Origin: Symbiopectobacterium purcellii
GTDB taxonomy: Bacteria > Pseudomonadota > Gammaproteobacteria > Enterobacterales > Enterobacteriaceae
Direction of reading: 5' to 3'
Assembly: GCF_019797845.1 (NCBI RefSeq)
Contig: NZ_CP081864.1
Location: 1,054,001 to 1,118,000, forward strand
Length of the DNA: 64,000 nt
The translations under genes and the position numbers were made by a program. Positions 39,589-48,299 of the stretch are shown here, one piece after another. Each line of letters opens with the position of its first letter. The first letter of the stretch is position 1. Below the pieces are notes generated by a model. That model saw only the letters and a list, made by a program, of their open reading frames with translations. It searched no databases and was not told the DNA's origin.

Positions 39589-39834
39589 TTATTTGGCCAT
39601 TTTTTGAGTGATGATTTTTTCCAGAACCGGAGCTGGATCGACAGACAATAAATGCGCCAGCAAAGCAAACTCCACGACATCTAGCTTGCGCTCACCACTC
39701 TCGACTTTAGCGATAAATGATTGTGGTCGACCTAACATATCGGCCAGTTTTTGCTGGCTGATACCTTTACTGATTCTAGCCTCGCGAAGCGTTCTGGTAA
39801 CTAACTTATATTCTTCTGAATAAATTTATGTCAT
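39589..39834 (-). pseudogene. XRE-family regulator with TAA at codon 3
   Basis: From ATG 39834 the frame reads Met-Thr-stop (TAA at 39826-39828) and then continues IYSEEYKLVTRTLREARISK and the rest of a complete XRE domain (SQQKLADMLGRPQSFIAKVESGERKLDVVEFALLAHLL) to TAA at 39589. It is clearly paralogous to the intact gene at 39237 (MASIYSDEYQ...). Either a nonsense mutation has inactivated it or a non-standard start is used; no ATG/GTG with a ribosome site exists after the stop ahead of the domain. Confidence 0.75.
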
Positions 39835-39850
39835 CTCGCTAACCTTGATC

Positions 39851-39906
39851 GATATCCCAAAATCGAATATCAATCATTTATTGAATTATCCCAAAACGGG
39901 ATAATT
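39851..39906. promoter_or_regulatory. XRE operator candidates 2 and 3
   Basis: GATATCCCAAAATCGAATATC (39851-39871) is an imperfect palindrome, and AATTATCCC-AAAAC-GGGATAATT (39884-39906) has perfect 9-bp arms. They lie between the divergent XRE and Ner-like genes and share ATCCCAAAA with candidate 1. Confidence 0.6.
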
Positions 39907-39938
39907 GATTGTGTTTGTTATACGAGGGAGTTAGAGAG

Positions 39939-40184
39939 ATGAGTAAAAATGACTGGCATCCTGCTGATATCATTGCGAGTTTAAGAAAGCGGGGAACAAC
40001 ATTGTCGGCGGTTTCCAGAGAGGCGGGACTGGCCTCGTCCACGTTGGCGAATGCGTTGACGCGACACTGGCCGAAGGGTGAGCGCTTAATTGCTGATGCA
40101 CTGAAAAAACAGCCGGAAGAGATCTGGCCTTCACGTTATCAGGATATCGGGCGCGGGCAGGGTGGAGAAAGGGAGGTAGATTGA
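39939..40184 (+). CDS. Ner/Nlp(SfsB)-like DNA-binding protein
   Basis: The 81-residue protein has the Mu-Ner/Nlp pattern: DWHPADIIASLRKRGTTLSAVSREAGLASSTLANALTRHWPKGERLIADALKKQPEEIWPSRY. Such proteins are lambda-repressor-like helix-turn-helix regulators, from phage Mu Ner to chromosomal SfsB. GAGGGAG precedes ATG 39939. A close paralogue occurs at 45743, outside the island, also beside an XRE gene. Confidence 0.9.
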   Translation: MSKNDWHPADIIASLRKRGTTLSAVSREAGLASSTLANALTRHWPKGERLIADALKKQPEEIWPSRYQDIGRGQGGEREVD

Positions 40185-40966
40185 AAACCTATCCGGTGAA
40201 AATTTACAAAATCTTTTTCATACTGTTAGTGGATTTAGACGCTCCTTACTGGATTTCTATGGAATAGAAATCCAGTAAGGAGCCAACAAGCGCAGCGCGT
40301 TAGCCGCTTGATATACGGATTTTGGCGCAGTAGATTGTCAGTGTTACACCGCTGCTGCAAGCAGCACTCCGATGTTGCCACGACCTTTAGGGCAACGCGC
40401 AGGCCAAGCCTGTGTGGTCGATTCCCAACCCGCCACGCTACCCTTTTGCGGGTGATCGCTGCGGCGATGGTAGCTAACTTGTCTCAACGCCTTAGGGCTG
40501 CATCCCGTTTGTTCTGCCTTTCGCATACGCATTGATGCGTAACAACCTTGATAGCTGGTGCAACCGTCCGCGGCCTTTTGCTGCCTCAGCGAATGCATCC
40601 ATGAGGCAGCGGCGTCACTTCATACGGCTGAAGGCCGTTGCAAGTGACGCCACGAACGATCTCTGCGCCAGCCCTTACGCCACAGCGCTTTCCTGCACGA
40701 CCTGTCATCTGACGCACATTTCCTGCGTCAATTTACATCAACTCACTTATCAGAGGAGGACTGAACCGATACCTGAGGCAGGCTTTCAGCCTGAGGGGAT
40801 CACCCTGCTGATGCAGGCGGCTGCACCGAGTGCATAACCGATGTCCCCGTCATACCTCAACCGCTGCCGCTCCGGCGCGCAGGTATTGTTCAGCACGGCA
40901 CGGGATACCGTGTCGTGAATCGCCGTGCGCCGGAGAACAGAGGTTATTGAGGATGGGGGATAGTAT
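40185..40966 (+). ncRNA. Hairpin-dense GC-rich region without a convincing gene; possible structured RNA
   Basis: 782 bases lie between the Ner-like gene and the second recombinase. Perfect stems include 40241-40260/40264-40283 (20 bp, loop GGA), GCTGCT-GCA-AGCAGC near 40350, ACGCAT-TG-ATGCGT near 40524, 40581-40588/40602-40609 (8 bp), 40611-40620/40642-40651 (10 bp, with an inner ACGGC/GCCGT stem) and 40870-40878/40927-40935 (9 bp) enclosing a 10-bp stem at 40894-40917. Frames at 40308-40535 and 40532-40837 have no family likeness or ribosome site. The region may be transcribed as a leader or ncRNA, or act as DNA. Confidence 0.35.
40241..40283. repeat. 20-bp perfect inverted repeat with 3-base loop
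   Basis: GCTCCTTACTGGATTTCTAT at 40241-40260 and its exact complement at 40264-40283 are separated only by GGA. It lies 57 bases after the Ner-like stop. No T-run follows. This is too long and tight for a usual terminator; it may be a recombination or processing site. Confidence 0.8.
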
Positions 40967-41842
40967 ATGTCACGCTTAAGCCGGGAAATACAGACGTTGG
41001 CCCGACAGGCTGGCTGCAGCCATAAGACGGTGCATGACCGACTAAAAATTGCAGAGCGGCTTGCCAGTCACCTGCTGTCTTTGAATATTCAGATACGCAC
41101 GGTGCAGCATCTGAAAGCGAAACATATCGAATGCTATATCGCCGAGCGCTTAGAACAGGGAATTACTTTGCGCACGCTGCATAATGAAATGGCAGCGGTA
41201 CGGGTGATGTTGCGTATCGCTGGACGGAACAAGCTGGCGGATGCGGAACGGCTGAGCAACAAGGCGTTAGGGCTGAGCGGCGCCAGCCGGGACGGCACCC
41301 GAAAGGCGATTACGCCGGAGCGCTATCGGGCGGCGCTGGCAATCCTGCAACAGAAAGATGCCGGACTTGCGCTGACGTTGCAACTGGCACGGATGATGGG
41401 CCTACGCTCACAGGAAGCGGTGCAGTGTTCGCAGTCGCTACAGACATGGGCCGCAGCGCTGGAGCGAGGCCATGAACAATTGACTGTGGTATTCGGCACC
41501 AAAGGTGGACGGCCCCGGCAAACGCGGGTGCTGGATCGGGAAGCGGTAACGCAAACAGTGAGTCAGGCGCTGGCGGTGGCCTATACTCGCAATGGTCGAC
41601 TGATTGATAAACCGGATCTGAAAAGCGCCATCAATCGCTGGCGCTCGCAAACTGCCTTGGCTGGACTAAAGGGGCAATACTCCCCGCACAGCTTGCGTTA
41701 CGCGTGGGTACAAGATGCAATGCGTTATTATCGGCAGCAGGGTTTCAGCAACCGGGAAGCAAGTGCGCTGGTGTCGATGGATTTAGGGCATGGGGATGGG
41801 CGAGGGCGGTATGTTGAACGGGTTTATGGGAAAACAGGGTAG
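40967..41842 (+). CDS. tyrosine recombinase (integrase-domain protein)
   Basis: The 291-residue protein has a SAM-like N-terminal DNA-binding domain (SRLSREIQTLARQAGCSHKTVHDRLKIAERLASHLLSL) and a catalytic domain with Arg in MMGLRSQEAV, Lys in FGTKGGRPRQ, HSLR, LGHGDGR and a final Tyr in YVERVY. This group of small integrase-domain proteins occurs on enterobacterial islands and conjugative elements; its target is not known. GGATGGGGGA precedes ATG 40967. The hairpin-rich region lies directly upstream. Confidence 0.85.
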   Translation: MSRLSREIQTLARQAGCSHKTVHDRLKIAERLASHLLSLNIQIRTVQHLKAKHIECYIAERLEQGITLRTLHNEMAAVRVMLRIAGRNKLADAERLSNKALGLSGASRDGTRKAITPERYRAALAILQQKDAGLALTLQLARMMGLRSQEAVQCSQSLQTWAAALERGHEQLTVVFGTKGGRPRQTRVLDREAVTQTVSQALAVAYTRNGRLIDKPDLKSAINRWRSQTALAGLKGQYSPHSLRYAWVQDAMRYYRQQGFSNREASALVSMDLGHGDGRGRYVERVYGKTG

Positions 41843-42168
41843 GCTATTTTCTTTATCGGGTTGGCTTGTTTTGTGTTTACGGGCTTTTAGTAATAGCCTA
41901 TTCAGGACTATGATTACAGATAGAACTCTTTGCAGCAAATCATACACCTATGAAGATATAGTATCGAATTATATATTTTTTCATTCTATACTATAGATAG
42001 GTATAGATTTAACATAAATGTAGTAACCATATGGTATTATATTTTTCGAATGCTGTTTTATGCACATTAGTTAGCCGTAATGGTTATATATGGCCGTATA
42101 ATATATGTTTTTCATTCTATATCATCAATCAATCAATGAATATTCAATCGTATTAGTAAGGATAAAAT
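41843..42168. other. AT-rich intergenic stretch, no gene seen
   Basis: 326 bases of strongly AT-rich DNA mark the shift from GC-rich island backbone to the nuclease gene. TTTTTCATTCTATA occurs twice (near 41978 and 42108), each followed by an AT-rich, partly palindromic stretch. It presumably holds the nuclease promoter; I cannot pick a single -10/-35 pair. Confidence 0.5.
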
Positions 42169-44185
42169 ATGAGACTCAGTAGAGCTAGAATACAGAATTA
42201 TAGAAGTATCATTGATACTGGAGAGTTCGAAGTTGAACAACTTAAAACGATTTTAGTTGGTCCAAATGAAGCAGGGAAGACGGCAATACTGCAAGCACTT
42301 CAACAAATAAATCCTCCCCCGAATGTAAAAAAACTAAATCCACTTAGAGATTATCCTAGGTCTCAATATACGAAAATAAGTAGAGGTGATATAGAGCCTA
42401 AAGATATTAATGTGGTGTCTGTTATATTTAAGCTGGATGATGAAGATAGAGAAAAAGCTCCAAAAAGATTAACAGAAAAAGAAATTCTATATAAGTTTGA
42501 ACGTCGTTTGGATAACTCTGCTTGTCATCAATTGATTGGAGTTGATCGCCCTGTTTTTTCTGATGTTAAAATAGATCTTCTTAAGCTTGTTTATCATCTT
42601 GACCGGAATATCCCTCAGGAGGGCGTTAAAGAGCATGAGAAAAGTTTAGAAAAATTAATAAATGATTGGGCGGATAATAAAATAATAACTAATGATGCGT
42701 CAACTTTGAAGACTTGGCTTGATAGTAAGTTGGTTCATGTTGATGAAGAGAATGAAAAAGAAAGTGAACGTTGGAGAAAATTAAGTGATGAAATAAATTA
42801 TATAATTGAATATGGGGATTTTTTGAAATATCTAGATAATAATAAACCTATATTTGTGTTGTATAGCAATTATTTTAGGGTAAAACCAATTATCCATCTT
42901 GGGAATCTTGCCAAGCGCATTGCATCAAATACGTTAGATGATGATTCCTATGATTACGGAAATATATGTTTACTTAACTTGCTAGGGTTTTCCGCTGAAG
43001 AATTATCTGACTTGGGTAAGGTGGCCGATCCAAGTCATACAACAAATAATCTTGATACTTATCGTGAAAAGCTGGACAAACGAAGCTATGAACTTAACGC
43101 AGCTAGCGTTGAACTAACTACTCACATAGTAAAAGTTTGGAATCCAAATGAGAGTAAAAGTGAAGCCAGTAAATTAAAACTTGTGGCTGATGGACAATAT
43201 TTAAAGGTTGTTGTTGAAGATGATATAGGCATTGAAGTTGAGCTAGACCAACGTTCAGAAGGCTTCCAATGGCTTGTCTCATTTTTTATCGTGTTTTTTG
43301 CAGAGGCTAAAGGAAAACATAAAAATACGATATTATTATTAGATGAACCAGGGGTTAGCTTACATGCGCTGAAACAGCGAGAATTTAGAAAGACTATTTC
43401 GTTACTGGCCAATGAGAATCAAACAATATATTCAACTCACTCACCATTTATGGTGGGACCTGATGAACTGGACTTAGTAAGAGTCGTAGAGCTAACTGAT
43501 AGACGAGTTGGTACTAAAGTCCATACAACTGTATCTTCTAGCGATCCCGCAGCTTTATTACCTTTGCAGGAAGCACTTGGCTATGATCTCGCACAAAGCC
43601 TTTTTTCAAATCAAAGAAATTTAATTCTGGAAGGACTTACTGATTATTGGTATATTGAAGCTATATCGAATTTATTTAAAGAATCTAATAAGACATATCT
43701 TAATGATAAAATTTCTTTAATTCCTGCAAATACCGCTAGTAAAGTTGTTTATTTTGCCACAATTCTGGTTTCCCATAATTTAAAAGTAGCTGCGCTTCTG
43801 GATTCTGATAATGCAGGTGATCAAGCAGCGAAGCAGGAAGCAGGAAGTGTTAGTGCACCGTTTAGGTGCTAAAAGAATTATACGAACATCTGACTATACA
43901 AAGCCAAAAGTTGAAAAAGCTGAGATTGAAGATCTTTTACGCAACACGCTCATTAATGTTGCGAAAGATTATCTTAATTGGGATATATCTGAAGCAGCTT
44001 CAGATGCTTCAGAACAGCCTATTGTAGATGTTTTTAAAAGAGAAATAGGTAGTGATTTTTCCAAGTATAAATTGGCTAAGTCATTCCTTAGATGGTCAAG
44101 GGACCATAGTGCTACAAATTTAAGTAAAGATGAGATTGAAAATTGCTCTGCCCTAATTAATTCAATTAACTTAGCTTTGAAATAA
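42169..44185 (+). pseudogene. OLD-family ATP-dependent endonuclease, frameshifted by 7-bp duplication
   Basis: The protein opens with RLSRARIQNYRSIIDTGEFEVEQLKTILVGPNEAGKTAILQAL (ABC/SMC-type Walker A) and has ILLLDEPGVSLHALKQRE (Walker B), a switch His in IYSTHSPFM and the start of a TOPRIM nuclease domain (LEGLTDYWYIEAI...AALLDSDNAGDQAAKQE). GAAGCAG is then repeated in tandem (43830-43836 and 43837-43843); the extra seven bases shift the frame and stop it at 43872. Removing one copy joins it to VLVHRLGAKRIIRTSDYTKP and on to 44185, giving about 670 residues. OLD proteins include anti-phage nucleases. The gene is very AT-rich, unlike its surroundings, so it was acquired. Confidence 0.82.
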
Positions 44186-44356
44186 TGACAATTATATGCC
44201 TACTGATTGAATCGTTGGTAGGCATTTTAGCGAATGCTTTGTTTCGAATATTGCATACTTGCCAACATCCCCAACCTAGTACACAATATAGCCAGTCAAC
44301 CAACAAGGTGTACCGAAAACCCTTGTTGAATCAGCCGATTGGGCGAGAAATGCCTT

Positions 44357-44374
44357 TCTCGTTTCCCGCTCCAA
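44357..44374 (+). repeat. attR, duplicated end of tRNA-Gly
   Basis: TCTCGTTTCCCGCTCCAA, identical to the tRNA 3' end at 37674-37691. The bases before it (GAAATGCCTT) differ from the tRNA, which fixes the left limit of the repeat. Confidence 0.85.
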
Positions 44375-44414
44375 AATGCGATGTGTGGAATACTCAATGA
44401 TTCTGCAACGTATT

Positions 44415-44443
44415 AAAAAATAGACCGAAAGGTCTTTTTTTTT
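44415..44443 (+). terminator. Terminator 42 bases after attR, probably the tRNA's original one
   Basis: ATAGACC-GAAA-GGTC with an A-run before and nine T after forms a classical terminator (44421-44443). Before the island inserted it would have stood just after the third tRNA-Gly. Confidence 0.85.
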
Positions 44444-44484
44444 GCCTGCAATCCTGACATGAGCTCTCCACTGGCATAATGTGA

Positions 44485-45321
44485 TTATCGATGCAGCTCA
44501 CTCTCCACAGCTTCACACCCTAAACTTTTACGCATTTGTGCTTTGAGCGGTTCTGCCACTTCTGGGCGTAAGCGTGCGTGTATTTTTTCCACGTTTTCAC
44601 AGCCTTTAGGCTGAGGTGGGGGCAGCGGTTCCGTTCTCGTTAATATCCCCCACAGGACATAAAGAAGGAACCCGACGAGTACCGTAAACCCACACCAAAA
44701 ACCGATGAGGGCGAGGCGTATTTCGAACGGCACGGGACGTGGTGATGCATTAAGGGGGGGCGTCGGGGCGGGGGGCTCACTGTCTGGCGCAGCGCACTGA
44801 CTGGCATACGGGACGAAGTATTTCGATACTGATTCAGTACCGAACTGCTGCTCAACGTATTGCCATGCGCTGACGGGCATCAACAAAAAAGACAGCGTGT
44901 CGCTCATCTGGCTTTCGGTATGCACGCGCAAGGCATATCCGCGGGTAAGTAGTAGATGTTCAATGCGCGCCTGCTCCGCATCATACTCCTCTGATCCCAG
45001 CGAATAGTGATGAAAAACGTGCTGAACGCCAGCAACGTTGGCCGTAGCGGTTTCAACGTCGCTGTCGTAGTCAAATTCAGTAGAAAACACCGGGTCTTCC
45101 AGGCCGAGCGAGATCCCCTCCAGCAGGCTGAAAATCCCCTCCCGCCAGTCGATATGGATGCCGTAGACGCTCATAAAAGTTGACTGATAGTCATCTCGTG
45201 AGGACGCTGTTTGCGCGCTCTCTTCATGGTCGTTGAAAAATGCATGACGCCTGGCGCAGGCCCATTCATCATTCTCAGCAGCAAAAAAATCTGAAAACGC
45301 ATCCCTGTCAGGTAATTGCAC
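44485..45321 (-). CDS. hypothetical protein with one membrane helix
   Basis: I do not recognise this 278-residue protein. It has an acidic N-terminal soluble part (DAFSDFFAAENDEWACARRHAFFNDHEE...), a Pro-rich linker (PDSEPPAPTPPLNASPRPVP, about 182-201), one membrane helix (about 206-230, LALIGFWCGFTVLVGFLLYVLW) and a short C-terminal region with two Cys (CENVEKIHARLRPEV...LGCEAVESEL). It starts with GTG after AAGGAA. It lies just outside the island and upstream of an XRE gene on the same strand. Confidence 0.7.
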   Translation of the reverse strand: MQLPDRDAFSDFFAAENDEWACARRHAFFNDHEESAQTASSRDDYQSTFMSVYGIHIDWREGIFSLLEGISLGLEDPVFSTEFDYDSDVETATANVAGVQHVFHHYSLGSEEYDAEQARIEHLLLTRGYALRVHTESQMSDTLSFLLMPVSAWQYVEQQFGTESVSKYFVPYASQCAAPDSEPPAPTPPLNASPRPVPFEIRLALIGFWCGFTVLVGFLLYVLWGILTRTEPLPPPQPKGCENVEKIHARLRPEVAEPLKAQMRKSLGCEAVESELHR

Positions 45322-45363
45322 TGGGGTTCCTTCCCTTGTTTAGCGCGTTTTTTTTACGCGGTC

Positions 45364-45639
45364 CTATGCATTCTTTGCTTGCTGTATGCGGTCACTTTCA
45401 TACAACTGCAAAATGCGTTCTGCGAAGTCATCATCGACGGTATAAAAATAGCTTTCCGGTACGCCGAGTACGCGGGCGAAGGCGCACATCATCTCAAATG
45501 TGGGGCGATAGGTGCCGCTTTCATACTGTGAGACACGCGATCGCGCGGTCGCTTCTTCGATGCCTGCGAGCACTCCCAGTTTTTCCTGAGTCAACTTGGC
45601 ATGCAGGCGGGCGGATTTAAGGCGAGCAGGTAGCATCAT
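45364..45639 (-). CDS. XRE-family helix-turn-helix regulator
   Basis: The roughly 91-residue protein has MLPARLKSARLHAKLTQEKLGVLAGIEEATARSRVSQYESGTYRPTFEMMCAFARVLGVPESYFYTVDDDFAERIL, a complete XRE fold. The frame is open to an ATG at 45678; ATG 45639 (or 45636) begins the domain, and neither start has a strong ribosome site. It is divergent from a Ner-like gene, an arrangement also found inside the neighbouring island, though this XRE protein is not a close relative of the island's. Confidence 0.85.
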   Translation of the reverse strand: MMLPARLKSARLHAKLTQEKLGVLAGIEEATARSRVSQYESGTYRPTFEMMCAFARVLGVPESYFYTVDDDFAERILQLYESDRIQQAKNA

Positions 45640-45742
45640 GGCACCATCGATAATCGATATTGACTTAGTGTTTAGCATTACTTAATATCGCCGTTGTTTA
45701 GATATGCTGAACATTTGCACGTAATAACAGCGGGGGATGGTA

Positions 45743-45946
45743 ATGGACGGTAAGGACTGGCACCCGGCAGATATCGTAGCGGGTTTGAAAAAGCGTGGCA
45801 CGACGCTGTCAGCGCTTTCCCGAGAAGCGGGATTGGCGTCATCAACACTGGCAAATGCGTTGGTGCGACGCTGGCCCAAAGGCGAGCGGCTGATTGCCAA
45901 GGCATTGAGCAAACGGCCAGAAGAGATTTGGCCTTCGCGCTATTAG
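45743..45946 (+). CDS. Ner/Nlp(SfsB)-like DNA-binding protein
   Basis: The 67-residue regulator reads DGKDWHPADIVAGLKKRGTTLSALSREAGLASSTLANALVRRWPKGERLIAKALSKRPEEIWPSRY, a close relative of the island gene at 39939. AGCGGGGGATG precedes two possible ATGs (45737 and 45743). It is divergent from an XRE gene. Mu Ner-type proteins act as phage early repressors; chromosomal relatives affect maltose genes in E. coli. Confidence 0.88.
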   Translation: MDGKDWHPADIVAGLKKRGTTLSALSREAGLASSTLANALVRRWPKGERLIAKALSKRPEEIWPSRY

Positions 45947-46054
45947 CCCACAGAGAGTGGCATATACCCTGATTCTTTATCAAAAAATCGCTTCATCCCT
46001 CTCCTGTCGAGGAGTAGCCTTGTGTTATCCCTTACGTAATACATGGAATTTACA

Positions 46055-46348
46055 ATGAGTGTGGTTTATGTGGTGGTACTGACCTATGTGCAGCCGCTTG
46101 AAGCGATTGATCAACAGATTCCTGCCCATGTTTAATGGTTAAAACAGGGCTATGCCGACGGTATTTTTCTCGCTTCCGGCCGCCGCATTCCGCGCACTGG
46201 CGGCATCATTCTGGCGAAAAGTGACAGCCTCGAACAGTTGCAGGCGCGCCTTAGTCAGGATCCGTTTCAGAAACTGGGGCTGGCCAACGCAGACATCATT
46301 CCGTTTGATGCCAGTATGACGGCCCCTGCGCTGCAAGGCCTGCTGTGA
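46055..46348 (+). pseudogene. YciI-family protein with in-frame TAA
   Basis: The frame reads MSVVYVVVLTYVQPLEAIDQ...IPAHV, stops at TAA (46133-46135, codon 27), then goes on WLKQGYADGIFLASGRRIPRTGG, IILAKSDSLEQLQARLSQDPF and LGLANADIIPFDASM to TGA at 46348. This is a complete YCII-related domain protein (97 residues), with a stop where family members commonly have Glu or Arg before WL. A single G-to-T or similar change would explain it. The family has a ferredoxin-like fold and mostly unknown roles. Confidence 0.8.
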
Positions 46349-46408
46349 CCCCTTCGTGTTAACCCGGCCGGCTCATCGATGCTGATTGAGCTGGTTATGC
46401 CCTCGGCA

Positions 46409-46430
46409 TTTTTATACCTTTTTTACACCC
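46409..46430 (+). promoter_or_regulatory. KdpE-like binding site upstream of kdpF
   Basis: TTTATACCTTTTTTACACC and the following CCCCGCC resemble the T-rich KdpE operator of E. coli kdpFABC (TTTATACTTTTTTTACACCCC-type). It lies about 80-100 bases before the kdpF start. The match is from memory of the E. coli site and should be aligned. Confidence 0.6.
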
Positions 46431-46509
46431 CCGCCTGCGATATTAACGACATTTTTACGCCCTGATTCTTACACTCGAACCACATTCAATAAACGCGGGG
46501 AGATAAACC

Positions 46510-46599
46510 GTGAATGTGGGACTGATGACCGGCATCGTGCTGGTATTTCTATTATTGGGCTATCTGTTTTACGCCCTGTTCCGGGCGGAGGAATTCTGA
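46510..46599 (+). CDS. kdpF: K+-transporting ATPase small subunit KdpF
   Basis: This is a 29-residue single-helix peptide (N-terminus [22 protein letters not shown], end FRAEEF), closely similar to E. coli KdpF, which stabilises the KdpABC complex. GTG start after GGGGAGAT. Its TGA overlaps the kdpA ATG (TGATG), so the two are translationally coupled. Confidence 0.92.
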   Translation: MNVGLMTGIVLVFLLLGYLFYALFRAEEF

Positions 46600-48284
46600 T
46601 GGCGGCCAATGCGTTTTTACTTCTGGCCAGCTTTCTGGCCGTATTATTGGTGCTGGCCCAGCCGTTAGGTCGGTTGATGACGGGCATGGTGCTCGATCGT
46701 GCTTTACCCGGCGTGGCGGCGTTCGAACAGGGCGTTTGGCGCGTGTGTGGCGTGTCAGACAGCGAGATGAACTGGCGTCAGTATCTGTGCGCCATTCTGC
46801 TGTTTAACACCCTTGGGCTGTTTTTTCTGGTGGTACTGTTGATGGCGCAGGGGAGCTTGCCCTATAACCCCCAGCAGTTGCCCGGCTTGTCCTGGCATTT
46901 GGCGCTGAACACCGCCATCAGCTTTGTCAGTAACACTAACTGGCAATCCTACGCCGGAGAATCCACCCTGAGCTATTTCAGCCAGATGGTGGGGCTTGCG
47001 GTACAGAATTTCTTATCGGCTGCCACCGGGATCGCGGTGCTGTTTGCGCTGATGCGTGGCTTTTCCCGTCAGAGCACTGACGCACTTGGCAACGTCTGGC
47101 GCGATCTGACGCGCATTACGCTGTTTGTGTTGTTGCCACTGTCACTGCTGATGGCGCTGTTTCTGGTCAGTCAGGGGGTGATTCAGAATGTTAATCCGTA
47201 CCTGACGCTCACCACGCTTGAAGGCGCACAGCAGACGTTGCCGATGGGGCCAGTGGCGTCGCAGGAAGCGATCAAAATGCTCGGCACTAACGGCGGTGGT
47301 TTTTTCAATGCCAACTCCGCTCACCCGTTCGAAAACCCCACCGCGTTGACTAATTTTGTACAAATGCTGGCGATTTTTCTCATTCCTGCCGCGCTGTGTT
47401 TCACCTTCGGCGAAACGGTGCGCAGCCGGGCGCAGGGACGAACCCTGCTGTGGGCCATGACGCTGATGTTTGTTGTGGCGGCGGTGCTGGTGATGATGGC
47501 GGAGGTGAAGGGTAACCCGAATTTGACGCTGCTTGGCGCTGACAGCGCAATGAATTGGGAAGGGAAAGAGAGCCGCTTCGGTATTCTTAACGCCAGCCTG
47601 TTTGCCGTGATCACCACGGCGGCATCGTGCGGTGCGGTCAACGCCATGCATGACTCCTTTACCGCGCTGGGGGGGATGATTCCTCTGTGGTTGATGCAAC
47701 TGGGGGAAGTGGTGTTTGGCGGTGTTGGCTCGGGGCTGTACGGCATGCTGATGAACGTGCTGCTGGCGGTGTTTATTGCCGGGTTAATGATTGGCCGCAC
47801 GCCGGAATATCTGGGAAAGAAAATCGGTGTACCGGAAATGAAGATGGCGGCGATTTATATCCTGATCACCCCATCACTGGTGCTGTTGGGTACGGCGCTG
47901 GCGATGATGACCGATGCCGGGCGCGCTGGAATCTTCAACCCGGGGCCGCACGGTTTTAGCGAGGTGCTCTATGCGCTCTCTTCTGCGGCCAACAACAACG
48001 GCAGCGCCTTTGCCGGGCTGTCGGCCAATACGCCGTTCTGGAACCTGCTGCTGGGCGCGGCGATGTTGATTGGACGCTTTGCCCCTTTTATTCCGCTGCT
48101 GGCCATTGCCGGTTCATTGGCAGCACGCAAGATCCAGCCTGCCAGCCCTGGCACCTTGCCGACGCACGGCGCACTGTTTGTCGCGCTGATTATTGGCACC
48201 GTGTTGCTGATTGGCGCACTGACGTTTATCCCTGCGCTGGCGCTGGGGCCTGTTATCGAACATTTGCAGTTACTGGCGCGCTAA
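46599..48284 (+). CDS. kdpA: K+-transporting ATPase subunit A
   Basis: KdpA is the potassium-selecting channel-like subunit of the high-affinity Kdp pump. The 561-residue protein has about ten membrane helices. Filter-type segments include [57 protein letters not shown] and [25 protein letters not shown] 46599 overlaps the kdpF stop and follows GGAGGAA, giving the usual length; the frame is open further upstream but without homology. Confidence 0.97.
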   Translation: MAANAFLLLASFLAVLLVLAQPLGRLMTGMVLDRALPGVAAFEQGVWRVCGVSDSEMNWRQYLCAILLFNTLGLFFLVVLLMAQGSLPYNPQQLPGLSWHLALNTAISFVSNTNWQSYAGESTLSYFSQMVGLAVQNFLSAATGIAVLFALMRGFSRQSTDALGNVWRDLTRITLFVLLPLSLLMALFLVSQGVIQNVNPYLTLTTLEGAQQTLPMGPVASQEAIKMLGTNGGGFFNANSAHPFENPTALTNFVQMLAIFLIPAALCFTFGETVRSRAQGRTLLWAMTLMFVVAAVLVMMAEVKGNPNLTLLGADSAMNWEGKESRFGILNASLFAVITTAASCGAVNAMHDSFTALGGMIPLWLMQLGEVVFGGVGSGLYGMLMNVLLAVFIAGLMIGRTPEYLGKKIGVPEMKMAAIYILITPSLVLLGTALAMMTDAGRAGIFNPGPHGFSEVLYALSSAANNNGSAFAGLSANTPFWNLLLGAAMLIGRFAPFIPLLAIAGSLAARKIQPASPGTLPTHGALFVALIIGTVLLIGALTFIPALALGPVIEHLQLLAR

Positions 48285-48299
48285 TCGCCGGAGAATTCT

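Noticed and set aside
40308..40837. Short frames in the hairpin-rich region of the island
   Set aside because: No ribosome sites, compositions rich in Arg/Cys/His as expected from chance in GC-rich DNA, and they overlap strong palindromes.
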